Assembly: GCF_030272615.1 (NCBI RefSeq)
Contig: NC_081407.1
Span: 439,113,230-439,177,229, forward strand
Length of the DNA stretch: 64,000 nt
Direction: 5' to 3'
Origin: Cryptomeria japonica
Taxonomy: Eukaryota > Streptophyta > Pinopsida > Cupressales > Cupressaceae
The notes under the pieces were generated by a model. That model saw only the letters and a list, made by a program, of their open reading frames with translations. It had not been told where the DNA came from and ran no database searches. The position numbers and the translations under genes are program-made. Below are positions 38,757 through 50,400 of this stretch, in pieces; the first letter of the stretch is position 1; every line of letters starts with the position of its first letter.

Positions 38757-38788
38757 GTACAATGGGAGACACTTGTCTCCCATTGTAC
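38757..38788. repeat. perfect 15-bp palindrome
   Basis: GTACAATGGGAGACA is followed after two bases by its exact complement. Confidence 0.9.
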
Positions 38789-38872
38789 TTACTTGTCGAC
38801 CCAACCGCGCTCACCTTCGTTCTGCACTCTAGCAATTTGCAAACAATAGTGTGTTATACATATTTTGGGATG

Positions 38873-38945
38873 TAGTGAAGTTGAATGCACATAGATAGTC
38901 AATGCATAAGCTTCCATGATTGCAAGGGCAAAGGACTAGCCAACA
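38873..38945 (-). repeat. dispersed repeat family, copy 3 (inverted)
   Basis: The reverse complement matches 16157-16230 closely, including TCATGGAAGCTT and GCATTGAC. Confidence 0.6.
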
Positions 38946-39597
38946 TAATTAGCAAAACCAGTTGCGACTTTGATTTTTGGAAAATTTTCAAAATGAAAAG
39001 GCCACCAAAAAAACATTCGTGGTGTGGACATCACCTCCGGCATGTCCATGATGTTTTGGAGCCGGTTTAGTTGTGTCTCGGACCCAACTATTCTGGGTCC
39101 AAAACGATACTGCCATACAAACAATGTGCATAGTTTGACATAGGAATACATGCATACCCATGCCCACTTGTAGGTGGTCCCACACATGGGTTGTGACAAG
39201 GTGCACATGGCATACACATGGGTTGTGGCGACGTGGACATGCCAAATGCGAAGTCCACCACGTCATGTCGTGGGAGATAAAAGTGCGCATAACAGGACGC
39301 GACTAAATTGGCTCCAAAATGAGGTTATAAAACTAATGTTATTGACTTTTTCAAAAAATTTTGAAAATTCAAAGCCACAACTAATTTTGCTAATATCAAT
39401 CAACGATTTATAATTTTTTGACAAATTTTGAGTTATTGACTCTTCGTGCCCTTTTGGAGCCAATTTAGCCGTAGACTGGCTCCAATAAGTGGTTATAAAC
39501 TTCATATTATTCACTTTTCTGAAAACCACATATAGTTGATCGTGATCGACAGAACAAGATGTGACTTTAATTCTTCAAAAAACTTGCTAACATGAAC

Positions 39598-39856
39598 TTT
39601 TTTAGTGTTTCGTTTCTGTAGTCATCCAATTATGCATATCTCTATGTGTATATGTGTGTGTTTCTGTGTCTGTCATTCTCTCTCTATATATATCATGCAA
39701 GATATAATTGACTATGTATATATGTATGTTTATGTGTGTTTGTGTGTGTGTGCATGATATATATAAAGAGAGAATGACAGACACACAAACACACAAATAT
39801 ACATACAGACATATGCATAATTGGTTGACTATAGAAACAAAACAATAAAAATACGA
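39598..39856. repeat. fold-back (hairpin) repeat element
   Basis: The left arm reads TTTAGTGTTTCGTTTCTGTAG, shortened here, then TCCAATTATGCATA, GTGTCTGTCATTCTCTC and ATATATATCATGCA. The right arm (39750-39856) carries TGCATGATATATAT, GAGAGAATGACAGACAC and TATGCATAATTGG in inverse order. A related, longer copy lies at 41600-41860. Confidence 0.65.
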
Positions 39857-39893
39857 GCAATAAGGGATTGAACTGATGAATAATGATGAACAA

Positions 39894-41276
39894 CAGATAC
39901 CCTAATTGGTACTGAGAGGGGGGGTGAATCAATACATACAAAAACTTCCAACAATCTTATCAAGCTAAAACAATACTAACCAGTTGTCTTCATCACTGAA
40001 CTTAACCATGGCAATATCGGTTAAACACAGTAAGGCTTCAGACAACATAGACCAGTAAGTCTGAACACTTCAAATACATTTAATACTTGATAACTACTTC
40101 ACCCATAAACATATGCATGTGGTGTGTCAACAATACCATAACCATTAACTCTGCATGCATAATCACTTAAACAAAGAACACTTAATCATCACATGAAAAA
40201 TGCACAACTCATGACACACAGATTTTTCACGTGGAAACCCAAATGGGAAAAACCACGGTGGGGATGAATACCCACAAGCTTGTCTTTGAACTCTATTGAA
40301 GCTCTCTCTGTTAGGAGCCTAGTTCGGTTAAAGACTTTACACTAAGGTTCTACTAGGAACTGATCTTGTTAAAGATCACCCGGTTAAGGGATGGCTATAT
40401 ACCCTGTTAAAGGTTACCTTGCTAGAGGATTTAAAGAACTCAATGAACTTGAGTCACCTGGTTAGAGGATTTATAGTAAGCTTGTTAAAGCTACCCGACA
40501 AAGGGATTTTCCTTCTATTGAAATAGTTAGAAGACAACAAGTAAAGCTTTGATCTGATAACGACACTATATGCTAAGGCAGATCCTTTTCAGTTCCTCTA
40601 CACTACAATCACACTCTGCAGTTTTCTCTTACTGGTCTGGCAAGTATCTGATCACTCAGATACACACACAACATTTGCCAACAACTTACAATAACAAACA
40701 TCATCGACCTTATAGACAACAATTAGGTCGGTAGCATAAACCCTAAACCCTAAGCATTTTAGGTTTACAACACAAGCGGTCCAATCCTGACTGTCCAAAC
40801 ACTTTGCATAGAGCAATACAATTTCAAACAGATCACAAGACAATCTGCATCGTCCATTCTTCACCGCACATAGAAATTAGTAACCCGTCATGCTTTCTTC
40901 TCATACCGCTAAGAAGAATGTTCATTCCTGAGGTAGACATTTAATGCAGTCGATCTTCACATTCAAGATCCTCAAGGAAATCCTTCACGTGCACAAAGCT
41001 GACGTGGCATCATGATCTCATCTTCATCTCTTAGCTAACTTATCACAGAATGTCATTGGTTGCATCGCACAAGCGAGATTGCCAAACCGGAAACCCTAGA
41101 GCTGAGACTACCAATCGGTAGTCACACTCAGTGAAACCCCGACACCAGTTCATTGCATCTCTTCATACCGGTTTACCAACTTCTTCCAATCTGTATACTG
41201 GTTCACTTACACTTATTGACATCAATGACAACATACATTATCATCATATCAACATGTCGATTCATCATATGCCAAC
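39894..41276. mobile_element. 1.38-kb unclassified insertion with 8-bp target duplication
   Basis: ATGAACAA occurs directly on both sides (39886-39893 and 41277-41284). Joining the flanks restores GAACAAGAAGGTTAGT, which exists uninterrupted (inverted) near 38625, so the boundaries are well supported. The interior starts near GGTACTGAGAGGGGGGGTGA, has a GTGGAAACCCAAATGGG block and repeated GGTTAAAG/GGATT steps, and has no coding capacity. An 8-bp duplication suggests a hAT-type DNA element, but no clear terminal inverted repeats are seen. The superfamily is therefore open. Confidence 0.6.
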
Positions 41277-41440
41277 ATGAACAAGAAGGTTAGTCAGTTG
41301 TTTTGGAGCAGAAAGGCAAGGGAAGAGGCACATAAACGAGCAACGAGTAGGAAGGGTGGACTAGGGTGTGTGCATGATACATATAGAGAGAATGACTACA
41401 AAAATAGATCACTAAAAAATGTGACACATTGCAACAAGGC
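41277..41440. repeat. right arm of the diverged inverted repeat
   Basis: Inverse of 38412-38640 with moderate divergence. The block then continues with GATACATATAGAGAGAATGAC, shortened from the fold-back family. Confidence 0.6.
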
Positions 41441-41444
41441 TATT

Positions 41445-41588
41445 AAGTAGGCTGTTTCATTTTTCGTCTCAAGCTTTCGGGTTTACTAAGTAGGCTGTTT
41501 CATTTTTCGTCTCAAGCTTTCAGGTTTACTAAGTAGGTTGTTTCATTTTTTCGTCTCAAGCTTTCGAGTTTACTAAGTAGGTTGTTAA
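41445..41588. repeat. 43-44-bp tandem repeat, 3.3 copies
   Basis: AAGTAGGCTGTTTCATTTTT, then CGTCTCAAGCTTTC and GTTTACT, repeated with few changes. Confidence 0.92.
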
Positions 41589-41679
41589 CATAAGAGATAC
41601 TTGTGTGCAATGATGAGGGATTGTGTTGCATAGGTGGATATGAGGCCCATATATTTTCACATTTGTGTATATATGTATA

Positions 41680-41681
<2 letters not shown>

Positions 41682-41752
<71 letters not shown>
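41682..41752. repeat. (GT)n microsatellite, about 35 units
   Basis: Uninterrupted GT dinucleotides inside a fold-back family copy. Confidence 0.97.
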
Positions 41753-41758
<6 letters not shown>

Positions 41759-42179
41759 ACATGATATATATAGAGAGATAATGATAGACATAGACACATA
41801 TATACACACAAACATATGCATAGTTGGCTAACTACAAAACAAAACACTAAAAAATGTGAGGTATTGTAACAATTTCACAATTATAGAAAGCAAGCAACCT
41901 GCTGTATTTTCTAACTCTTAACATATTGGGCCCTATCACGCAACCTTTCAACAAATAAAACAACAAAATTGTGTTTGGTTAGCCCAAGAAAACAATGAAC
42001 GCTTTCAAACAATTTGAATTTTTACATACAAAAAATGAAGAAAATTGGCATTTCATCTTTCACAGCTCTGGTCACTATGGAAAACTGGCACATATGATTA
42101 GGCAAATATATGCACCTTTATACTCTTCTTCACCCAACCATCACACAAACAATGAAGCTTGGTTTCCTGACACCTCCAC

Positions 42180-42660
42180 TTGAATGCTACAAATGATAAA
42201 CAAAATTCACAGTCAAAACAGTAAATGTTAGAAAACAAAAAAATGTCATGTTATGTGTTAGGGTTTCAACTTACCACTATTGCCAAACCCTCCACACAAA
42301 TCTTAGTCCTCTTGACACCTCGCACCCACCTCTACACTACAAAAAATGATACAAAAAATTCACAATCAAACACTAAGTAAATGTTATAGGAAATCAAAAA
42401 ACTATTGTGTTATCTGTTGGGATTTGAACTTACCGTTGCTGCCAAACCCTACACATCGATCTTGACACCTCCCACCCACCTTTGCGCTACAATCCGTCCT
42501 CCCTTCACATAAAAAACCTGCATGTTAGTAGGTGATAACAATAAATCCATACAACTCGTGTTATGCATGTTGCTAACTTTAACCTCACCTTCACAACAAC
42601 AAACCCTGTATCCTTTTTCGCACCTCCCGCACACCCCGCAATACGAACAATGGACACACA
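42180..42660 (-). repeat. ~150-bp tandem units with splice-donor-like sites
   Basis: Two good copies and a weaker third contain CTACAA, AATTCACA, a 'GGGTTT-AACTTACC' block and CCAAACCCT, then TCTTGACACCTC and CACCCACC. On the minus strand each of the good copies reads a Gly-rich stretch ending in a GTAAGT donor-like site. A related block lies at 38340-38430. It may be a degraded multi-exon repeat. Confidence 0.55.
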
Positions 42661-43199
42661 TAAAACTATGGGCAGACATGTTGCCTCGCAAAAACCCCGA
42701 TGAGATCTAAAAAAAATACATATATCCATACAATCTATATAACTCCACTTGATGTGCAATTCTCTCGCTCCGTGATTCAACCTGGGACATTCAACTAGAA
42801 CGATTGAGATTTTTGCAAATTATTTCCCCTCTTCTCGCAACATTCGACTCTCTCTTGCCCATGCAACTCTCGTACGAAATAAATCCAAAACAATTTCAAA
42901 CAGCTGGGTTATTGATTCTTTTGACCGATTTTGCACCAAATTTTTTAAAAAAATAAAAATTGGGCTTTTTCAACACCCGTAGCCATGTCTGTAACCATGA
43001 GAGCAGCCAGGTTTAATTTTTAGCTATGTGGTGCCCGTAACTATGAGATTTGCTAGCAAAATGTTAGCCGTGTGCAAGCTTTTTTGTTAAAGGCAAAACG
43101 ACAACATCATCCACGTCAGTGGATGACAAGATGCCTCCACGTCATCGGTGGGTCTCGTTATGTCGGTCTCATGGCATTCTATTTTGGCATGCGATATCA

Positions 43200-45484
43200 T
43201 GGAGGGGCATGCAGTTTTGGAGCCAAAATAGCTACAACCTAACACCATCATATCAAATATAATCATGAAGTAAAGTTAGCACATAACATGGTAACATCAT
43301 AAGTAAACATAAAACACTGATTTTGTATAAATAACCAATCATAAATCCCAACATAGTCCTGAATGTATCATCATCCACATAAAACATAAAACATAAAACA
43401 TAATGTATCATCTGTCAACATGTGATAATTGTCATCCACTAGTATCAACAAAACATAAATTAAAACCATAAGCATCTACCAGGAGTATCATAAATGTATC
43501 TAAACAAGTCCATGAATGTCTAACAATGCCTCAAAATAAAAGTGTATCAAGGAGGGACACTATACTATTCTAGGATAATCAACTTTGAAAGGCTAGAATG
43601 AGGCAAAATACCCAAAATAAACACAAAAAAAATCCAAACCAAAACCAAGCATTAAAACAAACAAGGACATAAGCAAATAGGTGGAACAGAGAGAAGTGGG
43701 GGGGTGGGAGGGGAGTGGATTCCTCCTTCTTAATGGTATTCTTGGTGCATAGATGGAAAATTTTACAAAATTTGACAAGAGTTTAGATGTTTGGACAAAA
43801 TTCTCTAAATTTTGGGCCTTAAAAATGACTAAAATTTACTATGGGAGAAGGGAATTAAGTTCAATTTGGATGAAAAAATAGATGGAAGGCTAAACATAGT
43901 TGCTTGAAGGAAGGAGTTAACTAGAGTTAAAACAATTAAACAAAAATTAAAAGCAAGCACATGTAAAGGCTTTTAGATACAAATTTACAACAAACATTCA
44001 CCTTTTTTGCTAATAGTTCATTTGCTAGTACAAATTGATAGCTTAAGAGGTGAATTGACAAATTTGAACCAAAAACATAATTTTTTAAACAAAAGAAAGT
44101 TCCAAACACTTTGCAGGTGACTTAGGCTAAATGAAAGCAATAAGAGAGAGCTCTAAAGGATTGAGTAGACATTTCTACCACCCATAAAGAAGTTGTAAAA
44201 TAATTATTATTAATTTTCATGTCATGTTGAGTCATGAGTTGGGTTATTGGATCATTATTAAATTATCATATATATTTGTTCATATTTAAACACTTACAAA
44301 ATTAAGTTCAAATTTGTATTCATGAAAATCAATTTTGCGCACACAAAAAAAACTATTTTCAAAAGTCAAAAAGCCTAATTGTTTTGATGCAATAATTCTT
44401 AATCCAATCTATCTCTTCTTCATCTAACATCCAAATACACACTCATTATTATCATTCATTCTATTTTCAAATCCAATTCAACACACATTTCCAATCCCAA
44501 CATCTTTATCATAAATTACATTTTTCATTCAATATAATTTAATTGATGTATTAAATTATTTTTCATCACCATATATATTATGTAAGCACCCACGTTAGAT
44601 GTGATTCAACATCCATATGTATCCAACTTGGTGGGCACACCTTTTACAACATTAATAATAAATTATAATTGGAAAATATTGTCAAATGGATTTTATTTTT
44701 TATTTTTCTGTATTTTAAAGTGCATCCATCATACCAGATAGACGTTGTCATCCAATTCAACAAAGCCAGCCGCCTTAAGTTACCAGTCAATTTTGATACA
44801 AATATAATGACAAATTTATTTCAAAGATACTCTTTCTAGCGAAGAGAGTTAAAATACCTTACATATTTCGTATTTCTAAATTAAAACAACATAAAATAGT
44901 TGTATACTCCATAATTGCAGGCAGAGTACACGTATCTTCAACCTCTCCATTTCAAATCTTCTGGAAGCAGCAGTACAATGAAAATTCAGTTATATGAATC
45001 AATAGCACAGCCAAAGTCAATAAGGAACAAAAATAAAGCACACCCATATAAAATCTTACATTCAGTTTTAAAAATTGACTGATTTGGATTTTTTCATTTG
45101 AATATGATTAATTTTGTTTTTTTTTGAGCTTCCAGATGTTTTGGGTGTCTTCAATCCTCCTTTGGTTTTTTTAATTGTCTATATATTCAACATTGACTGC
45201 ATGCGTTTTACTTTAATACCCGTGGATGAGATCAAACATACTCAACAATTTTTTTTTTTATAAGATAAACCTGGTTCAGTTATCAAGGTGTGTATCCCAA
45301 ATTTGTGTTTTCTTGCAAGTTTGTTCAGCCTTCTCAAGAACTGCAAAACCACCGGATGTTTTGCTTTCTGTTTTTGATTGGAATAGAGCATCCAATTTGT
45401 AATCTGTATTGCACTTCTTCTTTGATAAGATTTTCGGCACAGATCACTAGGCTATGGTGATTTGCTTTCTAAAGATTTAGAAGG
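43200..45484. other. AT-rich region upstream of the host gene
   Basis: No coding signal or clear repeat boundary seen. It must hold the promoter and 5' untranslated region of the gene at 45485, but I cannot pick a convincing TATA box or transcript start. Confidence 0.5.
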
Positions 45485-47431
45485 ATGGTGCATATTAGAT
45501 GGATGTCATGCCTCAGGGTGACTTATGTGCTGCTTGCCTTCTGTGCAGCACTTTTTTTTGGAGCTTTGAAAGGTAATTTTGTTTTTTGTTATGCTTTGAG
45601 AAACATTAGGTGTAAGGGCTGAATGAGCTTAGATGAAAGGTCTTATGGGAATCTATTCATCCTAAAATCACAGGGATCTGTAAAATAAGTTAAGAACATG
45701 TGTGCAAATTTTAAGGAATAAACTAGGTGAGTATTTTTAACATCAAAGCTTCCAATCATGCTCATGATCCATCATCAGGGTGATAAAAGTCTATTTACAG
45801 GCTTCTAAATGCACCCTTACTTTTTCAAATTCTTATATCTTTTCTCATTCTTTTGATAACCATTTATACTGTACTAGGGATATAGTTATGGGTATACCAG
45901 AGTAAACAGTGTAAATAAAACATACCTCCCATAGGGTTCTTTGGAATTCCTTCTTTGTCATTTCTAATGAGTCTTTTAGACTGCTCCAGTTTCCAAACTT
46001 TAATTAAATATCAGGTTCATGAATATCCTCTTGTTTTCCAATGAATTTCCTAATCAGCCTCATCCTAACATTATTCTTGCATTGCTTCTAGGGTCTGTCT
46101 AATGATTGTTGCAGATTATGTAAGTTCCCTTGTTCCTATCAGATGATGAATTAAAGAATACCCCCTTTTCCATTCGTTTCTTTCCCAGTCGAATTCATTG
46201 TGACATTTGTAATGACCAACTCTATGAAGAATGCACAAATCCAATCATGTGTTTTTAATAATGTCCTACGGCAATTCTGTGCCAGAGATTATCTCTTTTA
46301 TTCCTTTTATTGTTCTATTTTTGTGAGGAGGACTCAACTGAAATAGAACTCTGATGGGAGCAGGAAAAAATTGCTGAACGCGCTAGTGAAACTAAACGCT
46401 GCTCTGTTGACAATCCAAGCCTTTCTGTTCAGATGGATGAGTCTGTTTTAGGTGATGCTGTTAAAAAGGCAGGAATCCTCTGTTTCTGATTGGATTATAA
46501 TCGTTCGTCTTGCAGGGCTTTTAGTGGGTCCTATTGCAGCCTTGCTGCTTATAATAGGGAACACCAGCATCATTTTGGGCTTATTTCCTGCACACTTGGC
46601 ATGGACAGGATACAGCATTGTAAAGTAAGTCTTATATTTTCCAGTTCTTTGATACTGTATTCAGAAGAAGGCAAAACATGAAGATTGTGAAAGAAGCTTC
46701 CATTATATACTGTTGCTCTTTAGACTAGCTAATCGATCATCTAACTGAAATATTGGTTGACACAGGACCCCTTTTTGTGCCTTTGGTCTCAAAATAATCA
46801 TGTTAGTAGCTCTTCCGCTAGTAGGTTTCATGTGGTTGGCCATTGGCATTGGCGGAAGCTTATTGATTGGGGTGGGCTATGGCTTTTTCACTCCATGGAT
46901 AGCAACTTTTGAGGCCTTCAGGCTGGAGACAGAACCTAGGAGGTTCATTCATTTTATAGTGGTGAGAATGCTCTAGCAGCATGTTTTGTATCCCTTACAT
47001 ACTTTTTAAACTTGTGTGCCTGATGAATTCCTTTCTTTACTTTTTAATCTTTTTATAGAGTTGCTTCTTTTCATAGGGTACTTTTGAGGACATTGTTTCT
47101 GCCTATATACGTCAATCATATTAAACCTAATTTGGTTATTTGTGGATGTACTATGTTTACAACTTTCAGTTTTGATTTATATCTGATAGACTTGGCCCAA
47201 GCAATTGGAGAGCTCCTAGCACTATTGCAAAACATGGTGAAGAAAACAAGTTCCTTTATCAGACATTATTGACGTTCTGTCCGGCATTTGTGCTTGGAAT
47301 CAGGATGGGACATGGAGTACAATCAAAGGAAGTTGCACAGTAGTTCGGGATTTCTTAGATATGTCCTATCATTCCTACAATTCATACTTAAAGGAGTTAC
47401 GTGAGAAAGAGTCAAGGACTTGTGATATGAG
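45485..47431 (+). other. exons 1-4: N-terminal membrane half of the At3g27390-like gene
   Basis: Encodes residues 1-174. Exon 1 gives the first hydrophobic helix ending FFGALKG. Exon 2 gives LLVGPIAALLLIIGN. Exon 3 gives a long hydrophobic pair (IIMLVALPLVGFMWLAIGIG) and the loop TPWIATFEAFR. Exon 4 gives the charged DGTWSTIKGS loop. Introns 1-3 are 943, 141 and 342 bases. Confidence 0.9.
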
Positions 47432-50400
47432 GTCAGTATTTTCTGTAAGAATCTGTTATCTGTATTTTCTGGAGTACTTTGCATGATTCAACTATTTTAT
47501 TTCATTTTTGTTATGGATACTGGAAAAGAGCTCAAACCTGTGCCAGTGAGGGTAAAATGCTAAGGATTTGCCACTGGACCACAGCCATCAGGCACCGTGA
47601 ATCAAATATTTACTAGGATATCTGTTAATCATTTTTCCTCACTCAGATGACACAAATTTAATGGTTGCAAATATTTGATTAGCTAAATGCCTATTTAATT
47701 AATTAGTTAGGACCTTTTCAATTTGATAAATGAATAAAATGGGATCCATCTTTTCCTCCAAGAAAAGGGTTTAAAAAAATATATAGCGAATCACCAAAAC
47801 CACTCTTTCAGCAACACCCTTTTTCTCCATTTGTCTCCACCATGGTAGAGATGCAAGAATCAATAAGAAATCTTTTATACCTTCTCATTTAATAGAGTTT
47901 TTATTTTATTTACAAATGTAGAAACATCATTAATAATCTCAATTTTTAATGACATGTTAATTTTATTGGAGTTTCAAGGGACATATTTTGTATTTTTGTT
48001 GAATTTGGCTTAGATGTCCTTTTGATTTCATTCTTTTTTTCTAAGCTCCTCATTTGGTTTGATGGCATCACGCACAAGTTGATTGTATTCACTTTGTAAA
48101 TTTTTGGTAGTGGCATCATTAAAGTTGATTGTAATCACTTTGTAAATTTTTTGTAGTGGCATCATTAAATTATGTAGCACGCACTACTAGTGACGTCATC
48201 TCAAGGTGCAAGAGTATCATCCAACTTCCAAGCTTTGAATGACACTTGAGAAGTTTCTATAGGTCCCATGCTGAATGTTAAATATTTTGAAATTTGATAT
48301 CTCTTGGCATATTTTACATAGATTTTTTAAAATATATGTATGGTAGTTTTCAAACCAGAACAGGCTTTTAGATAAAGAAAGCCTACAGAAGACAATAATC
48401 TGATGGTGGTCCAGCTTTTCTGGACTATGGTGGAAAGACAGCCTCTTTTCAATGACAATGTCAATCAGTTAAGTGTAGAATCATTAAAATTGCGGCAAAC
48501 CATTTGCAATAGAATGGATTGGTGCTGTTACTCAAATACTAAATTACTGCTTTAGATTAAATCTAATTGTATATTAAGGAAACATTGATATGTAGAAAAA
48601 ATTAAAGGTAGACAGAAGTAATAGCCATTTCTCTGGTTGGAGGGATTGTATTAACATCAAAAGTTAAATGACTTGATTGTCCCTTTTCAAAGATAGCATA
48701 TACTCAAAAAATGCATCCAAAGGAAGTGAGACTCAAAATTCAAGCGATCCAATGAGCTCAAGCTTGCATAGGATGTGTTGAACTAGTAGAGCTTCTAGGT
48801 TGAGTTGCTAATGATTAGCAACGTTCCTGAGACAGAAAAAAAAATGTTTCAATAGCTGAAAAATTTGTGGTGACACCTGAAATGTTGCATTTTTATGTTG
48901 AAAAATAATAGATATCCAAGTGCAAGTTGCATGCATAAGAAAATAATGAGTTAGTTTAACAAGACATAATATGGTCAAATTACAGCCACCCTATCATCAA
49001 AGCATGTCACTTATCACTATCCCTTGTTAGGAAGATAGCAACTTTCGTATGGAGCACTTATATGATGGGCTTTTAAAATGGGAAAAAAATACAGCAAATT
49101 AGATACTATATATATATAAATTTAAAATAATTTTTAAAATATGAAGAAAATGTTAAAGCTGACAATTCTCCCCCACCCCCTCTATTCATGGGATTGGAAG
49201 AATGAAGTCATTCTAACCCAAGAGATGGTATTCAATGTGAACACCCCTGCCCCCCGTCACCTGCTCACTAAAGGCTGGTATAACTGAATTTCAATGAAGC
49301 TGCTAGAGGAAATCTAGACCTGCAATGGGCAGGATGCATCATTAGGGATTTGAAGGGGAGTCTCATCCATACAAAATTGAAAGTACTGAAGGAAGGCACC
49401 AACAATGAGGCTTATTCACTAACCCAAGGCATAATATTCAATGGGAACCCCACCTGAAGGTTAGTATAAATTGAATATTGAAACTGCTAGAGGCACTCTA
49501 GGCCTATCATGGGCAGGATGCATCATTAGGGATTTGAAAGGGAATCTCATCCACACAAAATTTAAAAACTGAAGGCACCAACAACAAGGCTAAAGTGCAA
49601 GCAGATTGATGGAGATTCTACAGTAATCATTTGTGTAGCAACAATGACGGGCTTCTCAAATTGGAAAATTAATAACATACTGCAAGATGCACGGTCCTTG
49701 TTTGATTCCTTAATGAAATATTCTTTTCAACATGCTTATAGAGAGGTGAACAAGGAAGCAGGCTTCCTTGCTAATTTTGACATAGATCACCAAGATGATC
49801 TTAAAGTAAGCAACAAAGCCGAAGCTTGGGACTCTTTTGATTCAACACTTAACCTATAATTGAGTTCAAATCTTGATATTCATTCATATAACTATGACTT
49901 TAAGGCTCATTTTGTTAACTTTACGTGATAATAATGATTTGGCAATCATGATTTGAACATAGCGGCCCAAATGAATCTACAACCATTATACATGAGTAGT
50001 GGTACTCAACCCTTTAATGACTAATTTTCTGGCATGAGTGAATAATCACATATCTCTGATACAGGAGCAAGAGGCAAGAATAACAATTTGGGTTTTGTTT
50101 GTAAACCAAAATTCTTGAAGTGTTTTCTATTGCATCCTGAATTCTCTGAGCTAGTAGCCATGGACACACATGTCAAACCCATAGCAAAAAAGACATAGAT
50201 AGCCATCCTTGGGGAAGTAACAGACCATAGATTGAATATAGTCCTAAAATCAAAGGTATAGTAATCTTCAGTGTTTAGTGGATTTTAGGAGAGGATTTCC
50301 TTGCAGCAATACTGTGCTAATACAGATATAGCCTCAATGTACTAGATTTAGGGGAAGAGAAGGAGGTGGTTTATGTTTTGACAGAGCCTTTCTTCAAAAG

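Noticed and set aside
41512-41831. Long Thr/His or Cys/Val open stretches at 41512-41847
   Set aside because: They are translations of the (GT)n microsatellite.
47084-47272. Open stretch at 47084-47272 as an extra exon of the host gene
   Set aside because: Exon 3 joins exon 4 (47304) in frame and restores the conserved DGTWS motif without it; it is intron 3 sequence.
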